Source: Paraburkholderia fungorum
GTDB lineage: Bacteria; Pseudomonadota; Gammaproteobacteria; Burkholderiales; Burkholderiaceae
Direction: 5' to 3'
Length of the DNA: 64,000 bases
Assembly (NCBI RefSeq): GCF_900099835.1
Contig: NZ_FNKP01000001.1
Span: 1,922,001 to 1,986,000 of the forward strand
Made by a program: the position numbers and the translations under genes. Below the pieces are notes generated by a model. That model was not told where the DNA came from. It was given only the letters and a program-made list of their open reading frames with translations, and did not search any database. This document shows, one piece after another, positions 60,487 through 64,000 of the stretch (positions are counted from its first letter, which is position 1; each line of letters starts with the position of its first letter).

Positions 60487-61965
60487 ATGAAGCATGTTTT
60501 GAAATTCACCGGCTGGTGTTTTGCCATTGCGTCCGTGGGGCTTGCTCTGCCCGCGGTCGCGGCCGACAGCTTTGCGCAGCGCGATTTCGCGAAGCATTTC
60601 ACGCTTCAACTCGATGACGCCGCCGCGTCGTCCTACAGCATGACGTTGCCGGCGATCGTCTACGCCGCCAGCCAGCGCAGCGATCTCGGCGACATCCGCA
60701 TATTCAATAGCACCGGCGATACAGTGCCGTACTCGCTCGACGCGCCGCGCGCGGTCGCACGCACCCCGTCCAGAACGCGTTCGGTAGGGTGGTTCCCGCT
60801 TGCGCCGGCCCCGGCCGGCAGCAGCGGCATGCCGGCCGGAGTGGCGATCGCGGCGGACGGATCGTTGCGGGCGACCGCCGCTCCGCCGCCCCGCGCTCAA
60901 CACGAACTGGACCTGATCGACCTCGGACGCGTATCGCGGACAACCCAGGTCGACGCGTTGGTTGTCCATCTGCGCGACGACAACTTCCAGGGGCGCGTCA
61001 CCGTCGAAGTCAGCGACGATCTGCGTCACTGGCAGCCTGCCGGCGATGCGCAATTGCTCAAGGTCAACTACAACGGCAGCACGCTGAGCCAGGACCGTAT
61101 CGAACTGAGTGGAGCGCACGCGCGATATCTGCGTCTTCACTGGCTCGACGGCGCACCGTATGTCGATTCGATGGACATGGAAATCCAGCCTGTCGGCGCC
61201 GGGTCCGCCCAGACCGCTGGCACACAGCGGGAGTGGAAAGAAGGAATCGTCGCCCACACGAGCCTGAAGCCGGGCGAGTACTTCTTCGCGACGGGCGGCT
61301 CGTATCCCGTCGACCGCCTGCGGCTGACTTTGCCGCAGCCTAATACGGTGGTGTCCGCCATCATTTATTCGCGAACCGGGCTGGACAAGCCGTGGCGCGA
61401 GGTGTCCAGCGCGACGCTGTTCCGTCTGCACAATGGGACGGTCGAGCAAAGCAATGCGCCGCTCGAACTGAAGACCGACACCGACCGTCAATGGCGCGTG
61501 GTCGTCGATACCCGTAATGGCGGCCTTGGCAGTGGGGCGCTGACTGTCGCGGCGGGCTGGCGTCCGGCGACGCTGACTTTTGTCGCACAAGGGAGTCCGC
61601 CTTATACGTTGGCGGTGGGGCGCGTGGAGGCGCTGCCAGCGGTTGTCAGTCGCAGCACTTTGCCTGTGAGCGCGTCGTCGGTACCAGGCGTTGCGCGACT
61701 GAATGACGAAACGTCTGTGGCGCATCCGGCGAGCGCGCAGTTGATCGCTAGCGCTCCGGACGCGTCGCGTGGTTATTTATTGTGGGCGGCATTGCTGCTG
61801 GCCGTTGGTTCACTTGGGGCGATCGGATGGCGGATTGCGCGTGGAGCGCACATTCGGGCGGCCGACGCGCAGGGAGGTCTGGCCAACGGCGCAGGAACAA
61901 TGAGCGCGACGGCCAGCGATAGCGCCGCGACCGCCGCCGATGAAGCCGGTGATGTGAAGGGCTGA
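60487..61965 (+). CDS. DUF3999-like membrane-anchored protein
   Basis: The 492-residue protein has a signal peptide (about residues 1-26, ending at AVAA), a long beta-rich region (about 30-430; ASQRSDLGDIRIFNSTGD, ELDLIDLGRVSRTTQVDAL) and one C-terminal transmembrane helix (about 428-450; YLLWAALLLAVGSLGAIGW). This layout resembles DUF3999, which is normally encoded beside a DUF2339 membrane protein; no DUF2339 gene is within view. The ATG at 60487 is preferred over upstream starts because it begins the signal peptide. Function is unknown. Confidence 0.75.
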   Translation: MKHVLKFTGWCFAIASVGLALPAVAADSFAQRDFAKHFTLQLDDAAASSYSMTLPAIVYAASQRSDLGDIRIFNSTGDTVPYSLDAPRAVARTPSRTRSVGWFPLAPAPAGSSGMPAGVAIAADGSLRATAAPPPRAQHELDLIDLGRVSRTTQVDALVVHLRDDNFQGRVTVEVSDDLRHWQPAGDAQLLKVNYNGSTLSQDRIELSGAHARYLRLHWLDGAPYVDSMDMEIQPVGAGSAQTAGTQREWKEGIVAHTSLKPGEYFFATGGSYPVDRLRLTLPQPNTVVSAIIYSRTGLDKPWREVSSATLFRLHNGTVEQSNAPLELKTDTDRQWRVVVDTRNGGLGSGALTVAAGWRPATLTFVAQGSPPYTLAVGRVEALPAVVSRSTLPVSASSVPGVARLNDETSVAHPASAQLIASAPDASRGYLLWAALLLAVGSLGAIGWRIARGAHIRAADAQGGLANGAGTMSATASDSAATAADEAGDVKG

Positions 61966-62234
61966 TTCGTGTTTGCGGAACGGGAGTGCCGCCGTATTAG
62001 GGGTTACCTGGCGGCGCGAGCGCTGCGTGCGCGTCGGCACGTCGTGCGCGCGAAGTTGAACTTCGGCTCGTGCTACACAGTGCGGATTGAGTGGGCTGCG
62101 GGTGGCTGCGCGTGATGGCAACCAGGTGACTAATAACGGGCGATTGCCTCACAAAAGCAATGCTCGGCTGGTCCGCGAAAAGTGCTGAATACTAGCGCGA
62201 GGAGAGTCGTTGTCACTAGCGTGAGACACGATCC

Positions 62235-62687
62235 TCACTCCTGCCGCGCCGACATCGCCGCTATGATCCTGTCGAGCGCGTTCCCGAACGCGGCCCTTTC
62301 CTGTTCGTCGAGGCAATCGAACATATCGCCGTTCCATTTTCGCGCAATCGGCATGACCTTCCGATAAAGCGCCCGGCCTTCCGCTGTGAGCGAGACCAGC
62401 ACCACCCGTCCGTCTTCCTCACTCTGCTGACGCTGAACCAGTCCTTGCTGGATCAGCGCTTCCGCCGCGCGGCTCGCCTGACTTTTGTCGAGATTAGCGT
62501 GTCTCGCCAACTCCATGATCGAGAACGGTCCGAACGATCCTACCGACGCAATCACCCGCGCCTCGGGCAAGGTCACGCCGAGTTTCCCTTGATAGCGCTC
62601 ACTGATGCCACGCTCCGCAAGTTTGTTCAGCACGTGCAGACGGTAGGTGAGGAGCTGCTCAAGCCCAGCTTTAACGGAGTCCTTCAT
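62235..62687 (-). CDS. MarR-family transcriptional regulator
   Basis: The 150-residue protein has a winged-helix DNA-binding core (about 35-115): LPEARVIASVGSFGPFSIMELARHANLDKSQASRAAEALIQQGL (shown here in part), and the wing EEDGRVVLVSLTAEGRALY. The start at 62687 (MKDSVKAG) is used; ATG 62693 is possible. It lies 63 bases downstream of the glycerate kinase start region on the same strand, so it may be in its transcript or act on a nearby gene. Ligand is unknown. Confidence 0.88.
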   Translation of the reverse strand: MKDSVKAGLEQLLTYRLHVLNKLAERGISERYQGKLGVTLPEARVIASVGSFGPFSIMELARHANLDKSQASRAAEALIQQGLVQRQQSEEDGRVVLVSLTAEGRALYRKVMPIARKWNGDMFDCLDEQERAAFGNALDRIIAAMSARQE

Positions 62688-62750
62688 GGTCATCCCGTGA
62701 TGAGTGGAGCGGTCGTGGCGCTGTGATTGTTGCCGCAACCGCCCTGCGGG

Positions 62751-63920
62751 TCAACGCGCGCCGGGGGCGGAGTCTGGTGTCGCCCCATACCTGAGGCGCG
62801 TCAGTTGTTCCGCCTCGTTGGCAAGCAGACGTGCCGCGTCGCGAATCGCGACATCGAGCGTAATCGGGCCCGGCGCGGGCGAAAAGCATCCGCTGAAATA
62901 TTCGGAAAGACGCGGCAATGCGGCTGAATCCACTGCGCCGGAAAGTAACGTGGCCGGCACACCGGCTGCCTGCGCGTGACGGCAAGCGATGAACGGCGCC
63001 TTGCCGTGCAGCGTTTGCACGTCCGAGCGGCCTTCACCCGTGATCAGCCAGTTCGCGCCTTCGAGCGCCGCGTCGAGGCCGATCTGCCGGGCGACTGTTT
63101 CCGCGCCGGGTTCGAATTTCGCGCCGAGCATATGCAGCGCAAATCCGAGGCCGCCCGCCGCGCCCGCACCGGCCTCGTCGCGCGCCTTGCGCCCGAGTGC
63201 TGCTTCGAGCAGATCGGCAAAGCGGGCGAGGGCTGCGTCGATCGACGCGATCTGTTCCGGCTTGACTCCCTTTTGCGGACCAAATACCGCGGTTGCGCCG
63301 TGATCGCCGGTCAGCGGGTTATCCACGTCGGACATGCCGATAAATTGTGTGTCCGCGAGGCGGGCGTCCAGTTGGGAAACATCGAGACGCGCGACGCGCG
63401 CAAGCTGCTCAGGCGTGCCGTCGAGTTCGTTACCCTGCGCGTCGAACAGTTTCAGGCCGAGGCCGGCCAGTAAGCCGGCGCCGCCGTCATTAGTGCTGCT
63501 GCCGCCCAGCGCGACGAAAAACCGCCGCACGCCGGCGTCCAGCAGCGCGCGTATCGCTTCGCCCATGCCGCGAGTGCTGCGTGCTTCGACCGGCACGCCC
63601 ATGCCCACCGCGTCCGTAATGCCAACGATTTCCGCTGTTTCGATAATCGCACTGCCGTCGGCGAGCAGCGCAGTCTGGGCTTCGCGCAATGGGCCGGCCG
63701 CGCCGCGCACGCTCAGCTTGCGTCGCTCGCCGCCGCTCGTGAGCATCGCGTCGAGCGTGCCTTCGCCGCCGTCGGCCATCGGGCAAATGCGCACGCTGGC
63801 ATCGGGCCGCGCGCGCTGAATGCCAGACGCGATCGCCTGCGCGACCTGTTCCGCGCTGAGCGAGCCTTTGAAGGAGTCGGGAGCAATGACGACGACAGGC
63901 GAGGACGACGAATTCGGCAT
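62751..63920 (-). CDS. glxK: Glycerate 2-kinase (GlxK family)
   Basis: This 389-residue enzyme phosphorylates glycerate to 2-phosphoglycerate, linking glyoxylate and tartronate breakdown to glycolysis. The family signature is visible at the N-terminus (VVVIAPDSFKGSLSAEQVAQAI), with ADGGEGT, the substrate/ATP region LGGSSTNDGGAGLLAGLGL and GMSDVDNPLTGDHGATAVFGPQKG, and a C-terminal TGEGRSDVQTLHGK. The two-domain type-2 fold is typical of this family. The MarR gene follows on the same strand. Other glyoxylate genes are outside the window. Confidence 0.92.
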   Translation of the reverse strand: MPNSSSSPVVVIAPDSFKGSLSAEQVAQAIASGIQRARPDASVRICPMADGGEGTLDAMLTSGGERRKLSVRGAAGPLREAQTALLADGSAIIETAEIVGITDAVGMGVPVEARSTRGMGEAIRALLDAGVRRFFVALGGSSTNDGGAGLLAGLGLKLFDAQGNELDGTPEQLARVARLDVSQLDARLADTQFIGMSDVDNPLTGDHGATAVFGPQKGVKPEQIASIDAALARFADLLEAALGRKARDEAGAGAAGGLGFALHMLGAKFEPGAETVARQIGLDAALEGANWLITGEGRSDVQTLHGKAPFIACRHAQAAGVPATLLSGAVDSAALPRLSEYFSGCFSPAPGPITLDVAIRDAARLLANEAEQLTRLRYGATPDSAPGAR

Positions 63921-64000
63921 GGTGTCTCTGGATAGTTGGAATTGTTTCGCGGGATGCTGGGGCAGTCGGAACAGATCAGAAAGCGATGCAGCCCAAGCTC

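Noticed and set aside
1..64000. Prophage, integrative element or insertion sequence
   Set aside because: I saw no transposase, integrase, phage structural gene, target-site duplication or terminal repeat, and tRNA-Leu is not followed by an integrase or a duplicated end.

Overview
The window is a high-GC chromosomal segment from a betaproteobacterium of the Burkholderia sensu lato group, most likely Paraburkholderia. The evidence is the phaC-phaA-phaB-phaR polyhydroxybutyrate locus with its Cupriavidus-like promoter spacing, a separate BktB thiolase, the ispD-ispF and ompR-envZ (RisA/RisS-like) arrangements, and dense coding with strong third-position GC. I see no phage, transposase, plasmid gene, CRISPR array or rRNA. 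One tRNA gene (Leu, anticodon TAG) is present.

Layout. 0-2 kb: truncated rluD overlapping pgeF. 2-13.4 kb: carbon-storage region with phaC, phaA, phaB, phaR, then dusC, rimO, a kdgK-like kinase, bktB and an exported protein of unknown function. 13.5-19 kb: metC, a cation diffusion facilitator-like transporter with an altered metal site, serB (opposite strand) and an orphan cytochrome P450. 18.4-23.3 kb: non-homologous end-joining genes ku and ligD, ligD carrying a long pentapeptide-repeat linker, then a small hydrophilic protein. 23.4-26.6 kb: a LysR regulator divergent from a zinc-type dehydrogenase, then an exported protein. 26.7-33.8 kb: an ion-homeostasis cluster on the minus strand with fetAB, mntP behind a yybP-ykoY (manganese) riboswitch, a FieF-like CDF exporter, a CLC-CBS chloride transporter with a MarR regulator, and an HPP-CBS membrane protein.

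33.9-43.1 kb: small proteins, an AsmA-family protein coupled to a 41-residue membrane peptide, and a three-gene signalling set (CHASE3-like kinase, stand-alone receiver, hybrid kinase). 43.2-51.2 kb: mscL, a threonine/serine dehydratase, argE, mfd, ispD and ispF. 51.2-54.8 kb: ahpD and ahpC with an OxyR-like site, then an OmpR/EnvZ-type pair separated by short repeats. 55-58.5 kb: a small exported protein and a DUF1800/DUF1501 pair. 58.5-64 kb: a squalene/phytoene synthase-like protein with altered aspartate motifs, tRNA-Leu, a short hypothetical gene, a DUF3999-like membrane protein, a MarR regulator and a glycerate kinase.

The groups with the clearest internal logic are: PhaA/PhaB/PhaC making polyhydroxybutyrate under PhaR, with BktB able to supply longer precursors; Ku and LigD for break repair; FetAB, MntP and the CDF for metal export; AhpC reduced by AhpD under probable OxyR control; and IspD/IspF in the MEP isoprenoid pathway. 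I found no single convincing new system. The best leads are a perfect hairpin in front of phaR, the ligD repeat tract, shared operator-like motifs at the MarR/CLC and HPP genes, the CDF with a half-lost metal site, the 41-residue peptide behind asmA, and the DUF1800/DUF1501 export pair.
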